NCBI GenBank assembly: GCA_964384625.1
Contig: CAYLNH010000102.1
Location: 1 to 22,894, forward strand
DNA length: 22,894 nt
Direction of reading: 5' to 3'
From: CAYLNH01 sp964384625
Lineage (GTDB): Bacteria; Verrucomicrobiota; Lentisphaeria; JABSQK01
A program made the position numbers and the translations under genes. Below are positions 8,059 to 15,982 of the stretch, one piece after another. How positions within the stretch are numbered: position 1 is the first letter of the stretch; each line of letters begins with the position of its first letter. The notes under the pieces are model-generated. The model searched no databases. It saw only the letters and a program-made list of their open reading frames with translations, and was not told where the DNA came from.

Positions 8059-8130
8059 GCAGGCGGCTTCCCCGCCTTCATAGCGAACTCGGACCGCGTC
8101 AAGAATGACGCGGCGCAGTAACCGGATGCA

Positions 8131-8550
8131 CCAATTCCTGCAGCGCGCAGCGCCATTGTGGGGTCAAGGGGGCCACCGCCTCCTTGCGGGGTTTGGGGCA
8201 GCGCCCCAATTCCTGAGGCGCGCAGCGCCAATTCCTNNNNNNNNNNNNNNNNNNNNNNNNNNNNNNNNNNNNNNNNNNNNNNNNNNNNNNNNNNNNNNNN
8301 NNNNNNNNNNNNNNNNNNNNNNNNNNNNNNNNNNNNGCGCAGCGCCAATTCCTGAGGCGCGCAGCGCCATCCTACAGCGCGCAGCGCCAATTCCTACAGC
8401 GCGCAGCGCCAATTCCTGCAGCGCGCAGCGCCATTGTGGGGTCAAGGGGGCCACCGCCTCCTTGCGGGGTTTGGGGCAGCGCCCCAATTCCTGAGGCGCG
8501 CAGCGCCCTCCTGCAGCGCGCAGCGGCAATTCCTACGACCCGCAGCGCCA
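8131..8550. repeat. GC-rich intergenic repeat array (two 99-bp copies plus about 22-bp units)
   Basis: Positions 8131-8229 and 8409-8507 are identical over 99 bp. Between and after them run short units of about 22 bp built on GCGCGCAGCGCCAATTCCT, with small variants. Each long copy contains TGGGGCAGCGCCCCA (8194-8208 and 8472-8486), able to fold as a 6-bp stem with an AGC loop. The units abut without unique spacers. The true length is unknown because an assembly gap interrupts the array. The rest of the gene-free stretch 8059-8826 shows no convincing gene. Confidence 0.85.
8237..8336. other. Assembly gap (100 N)
   Basis: Exactly 100 N in a row, the conventional scaffold-gap length, placed within the repeat array. 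The number of missing bases is unknown, and the join between the exbD side and the ebo side rests on scaffolding. Confidence 0.98.
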
Positions 8551-8686
8551 TGCCACGATCCAACTGCTCCCGCCTCGACCACGCCAACCAGTCCAACCCG
8601 GTAAAACCAGCCGCCATTGCCTTCTTGAACAGCATCCATGCACATTCCCTGTGCACCGCACTCCCCACACCAGGGACCTGCCGGAC

Positions 8687-8715
8687 TTGATAAAGCCTCA
8701 AACCCGGCCTACCAT
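8687..8715 (+). promoter_or_regulatory. Candidate sigma70 promoter of the VTT-eboC genes
   Basis: TTGATA (8687-8692), a 17-bp spacer and TACCAT (8710-8715) match the sigma70 layout. The predicted start near 8722 leaves about 105 nt of leader before the ATG at 8827. It lies just beyond the repeat array. Confidence 0.4.
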
Positions 8716-8826
8716 GCGTATGGCAGAATAAATGCTCTATAAAGTCTATTCCGACACTGGCCAGGAGCTTGATGCCACGAGCAGCCTTGCCGCAAGGGTC
8801 GCCCGCCGAAGCAGAAGAGAGAGTGA

Positions 8827-9513
8827 ATGAAACGAGTCGCACTCATCGTGATCGCCATGGTTGTGGTGTTGTCCATCCTCTTTGTTGTCGGCGAACAGCG
8901 CGGCTGGATGGAAGAATCTCTGATCGAACGCCGGATCACCGAGGTCCGCGACTCTGCCGGCGGCCGCGCGGGCGTCGCCGGCGCGGTCATCGGTCTGCTG
9001 GTGGTTGACATTCTGCTGCCGATTCCGTCATCGATCGTGATGGTCTTGTCCGGCAAATTCCTCGGCAGCATCCCGGGCGGCGCAGCCGCGTTCATCGGTG
9101 CGATGCTGGCGGCGGCGATCGGCTTCTACGCCTGCCGTTTCGGCGGCCAGCGTGTCTTCCTGCGTCTGGTCGGAACGGAAGACACCGCGCGGCTGAGCGA
9201 CTGGTTCGAGCGCTACGGCGTCTACGCCATCATTGTCAGCCGTCCAATCCCGATGCTGACGGAGATTCTGTCGTGTCTGGCGGGCATGTCGAAGATGTCG
9301 GCGAAGACCTTTTTCGGCGCCGCCGTCCTTGGGACTCTGCCGATTTGCTTTGTCTACAGTTTCTGCGGCAGTCGCGGCAGCGTCACGGACATGCGTCCGG
9401 CGGTTGCCGTTGCGTTACTCATCCCGGCGATCGGCTGGCTGATCGCGCGCCGCATCAAGTCCCCGCAGTCCGGGGCGCCGGTCAGCGAACCGTCGAGGTG
9501 CGCCGATGAGTGA
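8827..9513 (+). CDS. VTT-domain (TVP38/TMEM64/DedA-like) membrane protein
   Basis: 228 residues, ATG at 8827 after an AGAGAGAG purine tract. An N-terminal membrane helix (about 3-21) is followed by the VTT/SNARE-associated core. That core has L-L-P-I-P-S-S near 65, the glycine-rich G-K-F-L-G-S-I-P-G-G-A-A-A-F-I-G block near 76-91, and S-R-P-I-P-M-L-T-E-I-L near 138-148, the re-entrant region typical of this superfamily. These proteins are inner-membrane; DedA members have been linked to undecaprenyl-phosphate or lipid flipping. The stop overlaps the eboC start by 8 nt, so the two are almost certainly cotranslated. The pairing with a UbiA prenyltransferase suggests membrane-lipid-linked movement of the Ebo product, which is inference. 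Confidence 0.85.
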   Translation: MKRVALIVIAMVVVLSILFVVGEQRGWMEESLIERRITEVRDSAGGRAGVAGAVIGLLVVDILLPIPSSIVMVLSGKFLGSIPGGAAAFIGAMLAAAIGFYACRFGGQRVFLRLVGTEDTARLSDWFERYGVYAIIVSRPIPMLTEILSCLAGMSKMSAKTFFGAAVLGTLPICFVYSFCGSRGSVTDMRPAVAVALLIPAIGWLIARRIKSPQSGAPVSEPSRCADE

Positions 9514-10417
9514 CACTGCCGAACACGAAACGCTCAAGACCTGGGGGCAGTTGCTGCGGCTGCCGAATCTGTTCACGGTACCGGGCGAAGCGATCGCCGG
9601 CTTTGTACTGGCGGCGGGCACAGTGACCCCGGAGATCGTCTGGCCTTGTATCGCGGTGGTCCTGATGTATATGGGTGGTCTGCTGCTGAACGATTATTTC
9701 GACCGCGAAGAAGACGCCCGCGAGCGTCCGAGCCGGCCGATTCCTTCCGGGGCGGCGCACGCCCAGACCGTTCTGCTTGTCGGCTGCCTTCTACTCCTCG
9801 TCGGACCGGCACTGGTATTTGCGTTCACCAACTGGCGCGCCGGCATCGCGGCGCTGGTGGTATCCGGTCTGGCCGCCGGCTACGATTCGGCGTTGAAACG
9901 GAGCCGGATTTTCGGTCCGATCGCCATGGGCCTCTGCCGCGGCGGCACGATGGTGGTCGGTGCACTCGCGGCCAACGGCAGCGAGTTGCCCGGCCACATC
10001 GCCTGGGTGGCCGCCGGCATCGCCACCTGTTATACGCTGGCGCTCGCCATTATCGCGGCAGACGAGACCACGGGCGAGTCCCCCGGCTTCCTCGCGGTGC
10101 TGCCGATGTTCGTCGCGCTGACCGCGATGGTCATTGCATCGTGGGCGCCGAACCAGCCGCGCATCGGGGTTTTCAGCCTTCTCTTTCTGCTCGGCGCGAT
10201 CGAAGCCGGTCGATTGAGTTATGTGGCGCGCCACCAGCCGCAAAAGATGCCGAAGGTCATCGGCGCGCTGATCCGCAACATGATTCTATTGCAGGCGGGC
10301 TGGACGGTATTGGGCGTCTCCCAGATGGGTCTGACGGCCATTGCGATCGCGGTATTCGGTTTTCTGTGCATCCGCATCGCGGCCGACCTCGCCAGCCGCA
10401 AGTTCTACGGGAGTTAG
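9506..10417 (+). CDS. eboC: EboC-like UbiA-family prenyltransferase
   Basis: 303 residues. The ATG at 9506 overlaps the VTT gene stop and follows GAGGTG. It is a multi-helix UbiA fold with the first Asp-rich motif N62-D-Y-F-D66-R-E-E-D70 and a second motif region Y126-D127-S-A-L-K131. The tract after it, G-P-I-A-M-G-L-C-R-G-G, matches the pattern I recall for EboC proteins (GPxxMGxCRGxN) rather than for MenA, UbiA or CtaB. EboC belongs to the ebo cluster, needed in Nostoc punctiforme to move a scytonemin precursor to the periplasm. Its prenyl substrate and acceptor are unknown. The position where EboC proteins usually carry Asn after C-R-G-x is Thr here. The neighbouring eboF, eboD and eboE support the call. 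Confidence 0.88.
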   Translation: MSDTAEHETLKTWGQLLRLPNLFTVPGEAIAGFVLAAGTVTPEIVWPCIAVVLMYMGGLLLNDYFDREEDARERPSRPIPSGAAHAQTVLLVGCLLLLVGPALVFAFTNWRAGIAALVVSGLAAGYDSALKRSRIFGPIAMGLCRGGTMVVGALAANGSELPGHIAWVAAGIATCYTLALAIIAADETTGESPGFLAVLPMFVALTAMVIASWAPNQPRIGVFSLLFLLGAIEAGRLSYVARHQPQKMPKVIGALIRNMILLQAGWTVLGVSQMGLTAIAIAVFGFLCIRIAADLASRKFYGS

Positions 10418-10447
10418 TGTAGTGGTCCTCGGCGATGCACAAGCTAT

Positions 10448-10704
10448 CTGCTCCAGTGGCGCAGCCATTCCTCTTCCTGCGCGGAGCGCACCACAGAGAG
10501 GGGTCCGGGGAGTCATCGACGCCCCGGCGGGGTGTGGGGCAGCGCCCCACTTCCGCAAATGGCGCAGCCATTCCTTTTCCGGCGCGGAGCTGCTCCAGTG
10601 GCGCAGCCAGTCCTCTTCCGGCGCGGAGCGCACCACAGAGAGGGGTCCGGGGAGTCATCGACGCCCCGGCGGGGTGTGGGGCAGCGCCCCACTTCCGCGA
10701 ATGG
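10448..10704. repeat. Second GC-rich intergenic repeat pair (about 115 bp, 142-bp period)
   Basis: Positions 10448-10562 and 10590-10704 are near-identical with a few mismatches. Half-units of the type GTGGCGCAGCCATTCCT also recur between them. Each copy contains TGGGGCAGCGCCCCA (10535-10549 and 10677-10691), the same hairpin core as in the 8.1-8.5 kb array, in an almost identical context of about 29 nt. This fills the gene-free stretch 10418-10759 between eboC and eboF. No promoter was recognised there. Confidence 0.85.
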
Positions 10705-10759
10705 GCAGCCATTCCTCTTCCGCCGCGCCCATCATTCCATCATTCCATCGTGATTAACC

Positions 10760-12058
10760 ATGTCTAAACTTCTCGTCATCCAAGTCGCCGCTCTCGGCTA
10801 CGACGTCCTGCTGGAACAGATCGGCGGCGCCGCCTGGAACGGACTGACCTTTGAACCGGCCGCCAGCGTCTTTCCCGCGGTGACCTGTACCGTACAGGGG
10901 ACGATGCGTACCGCCCTGCCCCCGGCCAAGCACGGCATGGTGTTCAACGGCCACTACTCACGCGCCCTTCGACGCCCGATGTTCTGGGAGCAATCCAGCG
11001 CCCTTATCGACGGTGACCGCATCTGGCGGCCGTTCCGCGAACAGGGCAAAACCGTCGGCATGCTGTTCTGGCAGCAGTCCCTCGGTGAGGACGTCGACGT
11101 CCTGTTGTCGCCGTGGCCGGTGCACAAACATGGTCACGGCATCATCGACATCACCCACTCGAAGCCGGAATGGCTCTACGAGAATCTCTGCGAGCGTCTC
11201 GAGAGAAAATTCCGCCTACGCCACTACTGGGGGCCGCTGGCCGGACTGCCGGCGACCGAGTTCATTGCCGGCGCGACGGCCGAGGTCATGCACATGGACA
11301 TCGCTCCGGACCTGCTGTTCACATACCTGCCGCACCTGGACTACGACCTGCAGCGCTACCGGCGCGGCCACCGCAAGTGTGCCGCCGCCGTGCAGGACCT
11401 CCTGGCGCTTCTGCAGGACCTCCTGGATGCCGCGGCGAAGAACGGCTACGACGTCGTCGTCTACGGCGACTACGCCATCGGCCCGGTGAAGGAGGTGCTG
11501 TTTCCGAATCGCGCCCTGCTTGACGCCGGCCTGCTGCGGGTACGCGACGTGGAACGTCAACTGCATGTGAACCCGCATGAGTCACGGGCCTTTGCCGTAG
11601 TCGACCACGAGATCGCCCACGTCTATGTCCGCGACAGAAGCGACGTCCGCTCGACGGCGGCGGCATTGCGCGAGATGGGTGAAGGCTTTGACATCATGAC
11701 GTCCCGGGCGATCAAGGCAGCCGGGGCCGGTCACAGCAACAGCGGCGAGATCATCCTGGCCGGCAATCCGGGCACCTGGTTTGCTTATCCGTGGTGGTCG
11801 GGCAAGCATGAGGCGCCGGGCTTCGCCGCGCACATCGACATCCACAACAAACCCGGTTACGACCCGTGCGAGCTGTTCTTCGGCTGGCACCCGTTCGCGA
11901 TCAGCACCAACACGAGGAACGTCAAAGGCACCCACGGCAGCGTTGCCGCCGAACGCCGCGTGGCGTGGGCCGCGACGATCGATTTCACCACGCCCCCTTC
12001 CACCCTTCTGGAGTTAGCCGAATGTCTAAGGAACCACCTGACGGAGAAAGCCGAATGA
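10760..12058 (+). CDS. eboF: EboF-like type I phosphodiesterase/nucleotide pyrophosphatase family protein
   Basis: 432 residues, ATG at 10760; no ribosome binding site is evident upstream. It has the alkaline-phosphatase-superfamily (PF01663) layout. F38-P-A-V-T42 contains the usual Thr nucleophile, then T51-A-L-P-P-A-K-H58-G. Later come L190-P-H-L-D194-Y-D and G390-T-H392-G. Several ordinary metal ligands look replaced: the first strand reads V-I-Q-V-A where most members have I-D-G, and the S-D-H-G motif reads G236-D-Y-A. Related EboF-type proteins, as I recall them, also diverge here, so this may be a subgroup trait with altered metal use. There is no signal peptide, so the protein is probably cytoplasmic. 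It is translationally coupled to eboD by an ATGA overlap. The role within Ebo traffic is not known. Confidence 0.78.
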   Translation: MSKLLVIQVAALGYDVLLEQIGGAAWNGLTFEPAASVFPAVTCTVQGTMRTALPPAKHGMVFNGHYSRALRRPMFWEQSSALIDGDRIWRPFREQGKTVGMLFWQQSLGEDVDVLLSPWPVHKHGHGIIDITHSKPEWLYENLCERLERKFRLRHYWGPLAGLPATEFIAGATAEVMHMDIAPDLLFTYLPHLDYDLQRYRRGHRKCAAAVQDLLALLQDLLDAAAKNGYDVVVYGDYAIGPVKEVLFPNRALLDAGLLRVRDVERQLHVNPHESRAFAVVDHEIAHVYVRDRSDVRSTAAALREMGEGFDIMTSRAIKAAGAGHSNSGEIILAGNPGTWFAYPWWSGKHEAPGFAAHIDIHNKPGYDPCELFFGWHPFAISTNTRNVKGTHGSVAAERRVAWAATIDFTTPPSTLLELAECLRNHLTEKAE

Positions 12059-13233
12059 ATGTCGCCCACCGTCCGAACTCGGCCGATATCGCGGTGCATT
12101 TCTCATACCCGGTCGCGTTCACTGAGAACGTGTTCGATCCGGAAAACCTGACGTTGGCCAATATCGTCAACGGCGGTCGCCACAACGACAAGGAATTACG
12201 CGTTCGCGTCTTCATTGACGCCGGTCTCGCGGCGGCCCAACCCGAGTTGGCCGACGCCATCATCGCCTATGGCGGCAAACACATCCCGGAGATGTCCCGG
12301 GAACCGCCCGCCGTCTATCCGGGCGGCGAAGCGATCAAAGACGGCTGGCGCCACGTACAGGCGATTATCGGCGAGATCGCCGAACGCCGCCTTTGCCGCC
12401 ACAGCTTTGTCATCGCCGTCGGCGGCGGCGCCTTTCTCGATGCCGTCGGGTTCGCCGCGGCGCTGGTGCATCGCGGCGTCCGGCTGATCCGGCTGCCGTC
12501 CACGGCCCTGTCTCAAGACGACTCCGGCGTCGGCACAAAGAACGGCATCAACGCCGTCGATCAGAAGAACTACCTCGGCGCCTTCGCCCCACCCTACGCG
12601 GTGGTCAACGACCTGACGCTGCTGCGCACGTTGACGCCGGAACTGATCGGTGACGGCATTGCCGAAGCCTTCAAAGTCGCCATCATCAAGGATCGCGAGT
12701 TTTTCCGGTTCCTCGGCAAACACGCAGACCAACTCCGGGATCCGGCCGGCGACGCGATGAAGACCGCGGTCCGCCGTTCGGCGGAATTGCACCTGCAGCA
12801 TATCATGACCAGCGGCGACCCGTTTGAGCTGGGCGATTCGCGGCCGCTGGATTTCGGCCACTGGGCCGCGCACCGTCTGGAGAGCCTGTCCAACTACGAG
12901 ATCCGCCACGGCCAGGGCGTGGCAATCGGCATCTGTCTGGACAGCTGGTATGCCTGCGAAAAAGCGTTGATCACTGAAGCCGAACGCGACACCATCATCG
13001 ACTGCCTTGCCGGGGCCGGCCTGCCCACCTATCACCCGCTGCTGAAGCATCAGGATGACGACGGCGAATACACGGTGCTCGAAGGCATCGAGCAATTCCG
13101 CGAACACCTCGGCGGCGTGCTGGCGGTGACCCTGCCCAACGGCATCGGCAGCAGAATCGAAGTCAACGAGATCGATGAGGCGCTGATGCGCCGGGGCATC
13201 GACTACCTGGAACAGCGCAGCAGCGGCTCGTAG
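12055..13233 (+). CDS. eboD: EboD, 3-dehydroquinate-synthase-like sugar phosphate cyclase
   Basis: 392 residues. The ATG at 12055 lies in an ATGA overlap with eboF and follows GGAGAAAG, so the longer upstream frame was rejected. The fold signatures are complete. The NAD-binding G123-G-G-A-F-L-D-A-V-G is followed by R-L-P-S-T-A-L-S-Q-D-D-S-G-V-G-T-K at about 146-162. The zinc ligands by homology are E204 (in G-I-A-E-A-F-K), H269 (in F-G-H-W-A-A-H) and H285 (in R-H-G-Q-G-V-A). All catalytic groups seem present, so it should be an active cyclase on a heptulose- or similar sugar phosphate. It differs from housekeeping AroB in having an N-terminal extension and in its ebo context. The product is presumably the unknown Ebo metabolite or a building block of it. 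Confidence 0.9.
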   Translation: MNVAHRPNSADIAVHFSYPVAFTENVFDPENLTLANIVNGGRHNDKELRVRVFIDAGLAAAQPELADAIIAYGGKHIPEMSREPPAVYPGGEAIKDGWRHVQAIIGEIAERRLCRHSFVIAVGGGAFLDAVGFAAALVHRGVRLIRLPSTALSQDDSGVGTKNGINAVDQKNYLGAFAPPYAVVNDLTLLRTLTPELIGDGIAEAFKVAIIKDREFFRFLGKHADQLRDPAGDAMKTAVRRSAELHLQHIMTSGDPFELGDSRPLDFGHWAAHRLESLSNYEIRHGQGVAIGICLDSWYACEKALITEAERDTIIDCLAGAGLPTYHPLLKHQDDDGEYTVLEGIEQFREHLGGVLAVTLPNGIGSRIEVNEIDEALMRRGIDYLEQRSSGS

Positions 13234-13526
13234 ACCGCGATTCCGACGCGCAGCTACCGCGATTCCTGCCCCGAACGCAGCCCGGTCATCTTGGCTGTGG
13301 GCCGGCGTCGTGCAACGGCCCTATCCACAACTTCCAGCGCCCAGGCAGAGCCTTGATTTCGACTACAGTCGACTACAATCGATCACTGATTGCTCTCTTT
13401 CCGCTCGACAGACGTTGCTTCCGTGCCGCGGCAAACCTTGATTACCGCGGCGCAGCTCTTGCACAAATGTAGCCTGCGGCAACGCCACGATCCTTGACTC
13501 CCCAGTCCACAACAGTACCTTTTGCT
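13234..13526. other. Intergenic region before eboE with decayed repeat and palindrome
   Basis: ACCGCGATTCC occurs twice (13234-13244 and 13256-13266) at 22-bp period, in a context resembling the short units of the 8.1-8.5 kb array. It looks like a degenerate copy of that repeat. Further on, TCGACTACAGTCGA (13359-13372) is a perfect 5-bp inverted repeat with a 4-nt centre. It lies between a TTGATT and a TACAAT separated by 15 bp, a weak promoter/operator candidate for eboE. No gene is seen in the rest. Confidence 0.35.
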
Positions 13527-14738
13527 ATGCCGATCCGACGCAACAACGCTGAGTTGACGTATTGCCTGAACGTGCACCCGGGCGCCACGCTGGACGAACT
13601 GGAACAGGGCATCTTCGTTCATGCCCGCAAGGTGTTCGACAAGTTCACCGAACTGACCGGCATCGAAGGGCCGTTCGGACTGGGCGTCTGGTTCTCGGCC
13701 GCGACCGCGGAAGCGTTGGAAGACCCGGAAACGCTGGAAGCCTTCCGGCAGTGTCTCGCGGAGGACGGTTTTTACGTGCTGACGATCAACGGCTTTCCCT
13801 TCGGCAAGTTCCACGATACCCGCGTCAAGACGGATGTGTATCGTCCCGACTGGTCCGACCGCGCTCGGCTCGAGCATACTCTGCGGCTGGCCCGACTGCT
13901 GGCGCAGTTGCTGCCGGAGGACGGTTTCGGCACGATCTCCACTGTACCAATCACCTATGGCGCCTGGGCTGACGACGAACTGGTCATTACCGCCTGCCGG
14001 CATCTGGCGGAGCTGATCGCCGCGTTCGACCGGATCCGCGACGAGACCGGCCGCATCATCAACATCGCACTTGAGCCCGAGCCTGACTGCTATCTCGAAG
14101 ATCTACCGACGGTTCTGCACTTTCACGAGAACTTCGTGCAGTCGACCCTCGTCGATGAACTGGCGAAACAGGCGCATTGCAGCCAGGCGGAAGCGCAGAA
14201 TATGCTGAAGCAGCATTTCGGGTACTGCATGGATATGATCCACATGGCGGTTGCCTTCGAGAACCCGCTGAATGTGCTCTTCGAGATGACGCAGCGCGAG
14301 ATCCCGATCAGCAAAGTGCACATCGGCGCCGCCCTCGCCAGTGCCGCCCCCGGCCCGATCCCGCCGGCGTTGACGGAATTCAACGACGACGTCTACCTGC
14401 ACCAGACCCGGCTGTGGTCCGACGCGGGCATTGAACGCTTCGCCGACCTGCCCGACGCCCTGGCGGCGGCAGACGCCGCCGGGGCCTGGCGCGTGCACTA
14501 CCATGTCCCACTGATCTGGGAGGGCGGCAACGGGCTTGCTTCCACCCGCGATGTGGTCGACACAGAGTTCTTCGAACTGGTCTCACAAGTCGTGCATCAC
14601 TTCGAAGTCGAAACCTACACGCTGTCCTTGTTTCCGGATAAATCCGAGCCGGACGAACACATTCTCGCCCGCGAACTCGCCTGGGTCGCCGAGCGATTCA
14701 CCGCCCAACCGGCCGCCGTCCCCGAACCCGAGCAATGA
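13527..14738 (+). CDS. eboE: EboE, metabolite traffic protein (xylose-isomerase-like TIM barrel)
   Basis: 403 residues. The ATG at 13527 was preferred over an upstream TTG because family members begin a few residues before L-T-Y-C-x-N-x-H-P-G, which here is at 10-19. The EboE blocks I recall are present in order: N-G-F-P-F-G-K-F-H-D-T-R-V-K near 91-104, the short P-I-T-Y-G region, A-L-E-P-E-P-D-C-Y-L-E, G-Y-C-M-D-M-I-H-M-A-V (candidate metal-binding Asp and His), S-K-V-H-I-G, Y-L-H-Q, Y-H-V-P, and H-F-E-V-E-T-Y-T near the end. The fold is an AP-endonuclease/xylose-isomerase type TIM barrel, and the reaction is unknown. A 293-nt gap separates it from eboD, so it may have its own promoter. No Shine-Dalgarno is visible. 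Confidence 0.93.
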   Translation: MPIRRNNAELTYCLNVHPGATLDELEQGIFVHARKVFDKFTELTGIEGPFGLGVWFSAATAEALEDPETLEAFRQCLAEDGFYVLTINGFPFGKFHDTRVKTDVYRPDWSDRARLEHTLRLARLLAQLLPEDGFGTISTVPITYGAWADDELVITACRHLAELIAAFDRIRDETGRIINIALEPEPDCYLEDLPTVLHFHENFVQSTLVDELAKQAHCSQAEAQNMLKQHFGYCMDMIHMAVAFENPLNVLFEMTQREIPISKVHIGAALASAAPGPIPPALTEFNDDVYLHQTRLWSDAGIERFADLPDALAAADAAGAWRVHYHVPLIWEGGNGLASTRDVVDTEFFELVSQVVHHFEVETYTLSLFPDKSEPDEHILARELAWVAERFTAQPAAVPEPEQ

Positions 14739-14843
14739 CATCACAGCTCTCAGGTACTCCGGACAAGCAGTCCGGGAACCCCCCGGTCAGAAACCTGAAA
14801 TTCATCCCGCTCTGCGGGCCCCGAAAGCCGAACACTGCAGACT

Positions 14844-15836
14844 ATGCCTGACCCGACCCGCATCATCGATCTGGCCAACGCCTTCTACGGCTCGCAAGTG
14901 CTTTTCGCCGCATCCGACCTGAATGTCTTCGGCGCTCTCGCTGGGCTGGGCGCCGCCAACGCTGAAACCGTCGCCGACAAGTGCAGCCTCGACCCGCGCG
15001 GCGCCCGACTGCTGCTCGACGGCTGTGTCGCCCTGGATCTCCTGACCAAAAACGGCGACCTGTACAGCAACACAGCCGACGCATCGGTCTTCCTCGTCCC
15101 CGGCGCTCCCGGCGACCTGAGCGGGGCCATCCGCTACAACCGCGATGTCTACGAGGCCTGGGGCAAACTCCAGCAATTCGTCAAGACCGGCAAGCCGGTG
15201 GAAAGACCGGCGATCCATTTGGGCGACGACCCGGAGCGCACGCGGACCTTCGTGCTGTCGATGCACGGCCGGGCCCTGGGCATCGGCCGCATGGTGGTGC
15301 CGCAACTCGAGCTCGACGGATGCAGGCAACTCCTGGACATCGGCGGCGGCCCCGGCACCTACTCCGTCCTGATCGCGCAAGCCAACCCGGAGATCAACTG
15401 CACCGTCCTCGACCTGCCCGGCGTCGTCGCCGTCGCCGACGAGTTGATCGCGCAACAGGGCATGAGCGATCGCGTCAAAACCGTCCCCGACGACTATCAC
15501 ACGGCCGACTTCCCCGGCGGTAACGACGTCATCCTCTTCTTCGGCATGCTGCACCAGGAGTCGCCGGACGCGATCAAGGATCTCCTGACGCGGGCACATG
15601 CCGCTCTGACCCCCGGCGGCAGCGTTTATCTCATGGATATGATGACCGATGCGACGCACACACAGCCGACGTTTTCGGCGCTGTTCGCCGTGAACATGGC
15701 GCTGACCACGGAGAACGGCTGGGTCTTTTCGGATACCGAGCTTCAGGGCTGGCTTGCGGAGACCGGGTTCTCCGATTTTCAGGTTCGTCCCCTGCCCCCG
15801 CCGATGCCGCACTGGCTGGCCACCGCGCGCCGCTGA
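14844..15836 (+). CDS. SAM-dependent O-methyltransferase (dimerising, PF00891 type)
   Basis: 330 residues. An N-terminal winged-helix dimerisation domain (about 1-90, with A-R-L-L-L-D-G-C-V-A-L-D-L-L) precedes a Rossmann methyltransferase domain. That domain has L-L-D-I-G-G-G-P-G-T-Y-S at about 162-173 and V-L-D-L-P-G-V after the second strand, where the acidic residue binds the SAM ribose. M-L-H-Q-E-S-P-D near 235 and L-T-P-G-G-S near 255 complete the class I core. Relatives include small-molecule O-methyltransferases such as hydroxyneurosporene and phenolic methyltransferases. The gene follows eboE by 105 nt on the same strand. A 6-bp hairpin (14759-14775) without T-run lies in the gap. It could tailor the product handled by the Ebo proteins, which is inference. 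No ribosome binding site is obvious before the ATG. Confidence 0.87.
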   Translation: MPDPTRIIDLANAFYGSQVLFAASDLNVFGALAGLGAANAETVADKCSLDPRGARLLLDGCVALDLLTKNGDLYSNTADASVFLVPGAPGDLSGAIRYNRDVYEAWGKLQQFVKTGKPVERPAIHLGDDPERTRTFVLSMHGRALGIGRMVVPQLELDGCRQLLDIGGGPGTYSVLIAQANPEINCTVLDLPGVVAVADELIAQQGMSDRVKTVPDDYHTADFPGGNDVILFFGMLHQESPDAIKDLLTRAHAALTPGGSVYLMDMMTDATHTQPTFSALFAVNMALTTENGWVFSDTELQGWLAETGFSDFQVRPLPPPMPHWLATARR

Positions 15837-15982
15837 CTTGCTTCGCTCCTGCGGGCTTGCACACCCCCCTTGCGGCAGCCTGGCCGCCGCGGCACATGAG
15901 TCGTCAACGGACGCGGGCAGGAAACCGCTTCGCCCGGCCCTGAGGATCGCTGCTTGGCGGACAGCCCCGCGACAAGCGCCTG

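Noticed and set aside
8061..8077. Terminator after exbD
   Set aside because: A 6-bp stem with a 5-nt loop is present but no T-run follows, so it was not called.
8131..8550. CRISPR array
   Set aside because: The repeated units abut or vary without unique spacers of constant length, and no cas gene is nearby.
8372..8842. Minus-strand open frame across the repeats and into the VTT leader
   Set aside because: Part of it is translated repeat, no family is recognisable, and it opposes the candidate promoter of the VTT gene.
9506..10417. Housekeeping UbiA/MenA/CtaB prenyltransferase for quinone or haem synthesis
   Set aside because: The G-P-I-A-M-G-L-C-R-G block and the eboF, eboD and eboE neighbours fit EboC better. 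No quinone or haem genes are nearby.
12196..13107. Minus-strand open frame opposite eboD
   Set aside because: It is a shadow frame; the + strand has every expected dehydroquinate-synthase motif.
14802..15812. Minus-strand open frame opposite the methyltransferase
   Set aside because: It is a shadow frame without motifs; the + strand has a full SAM-binding site.
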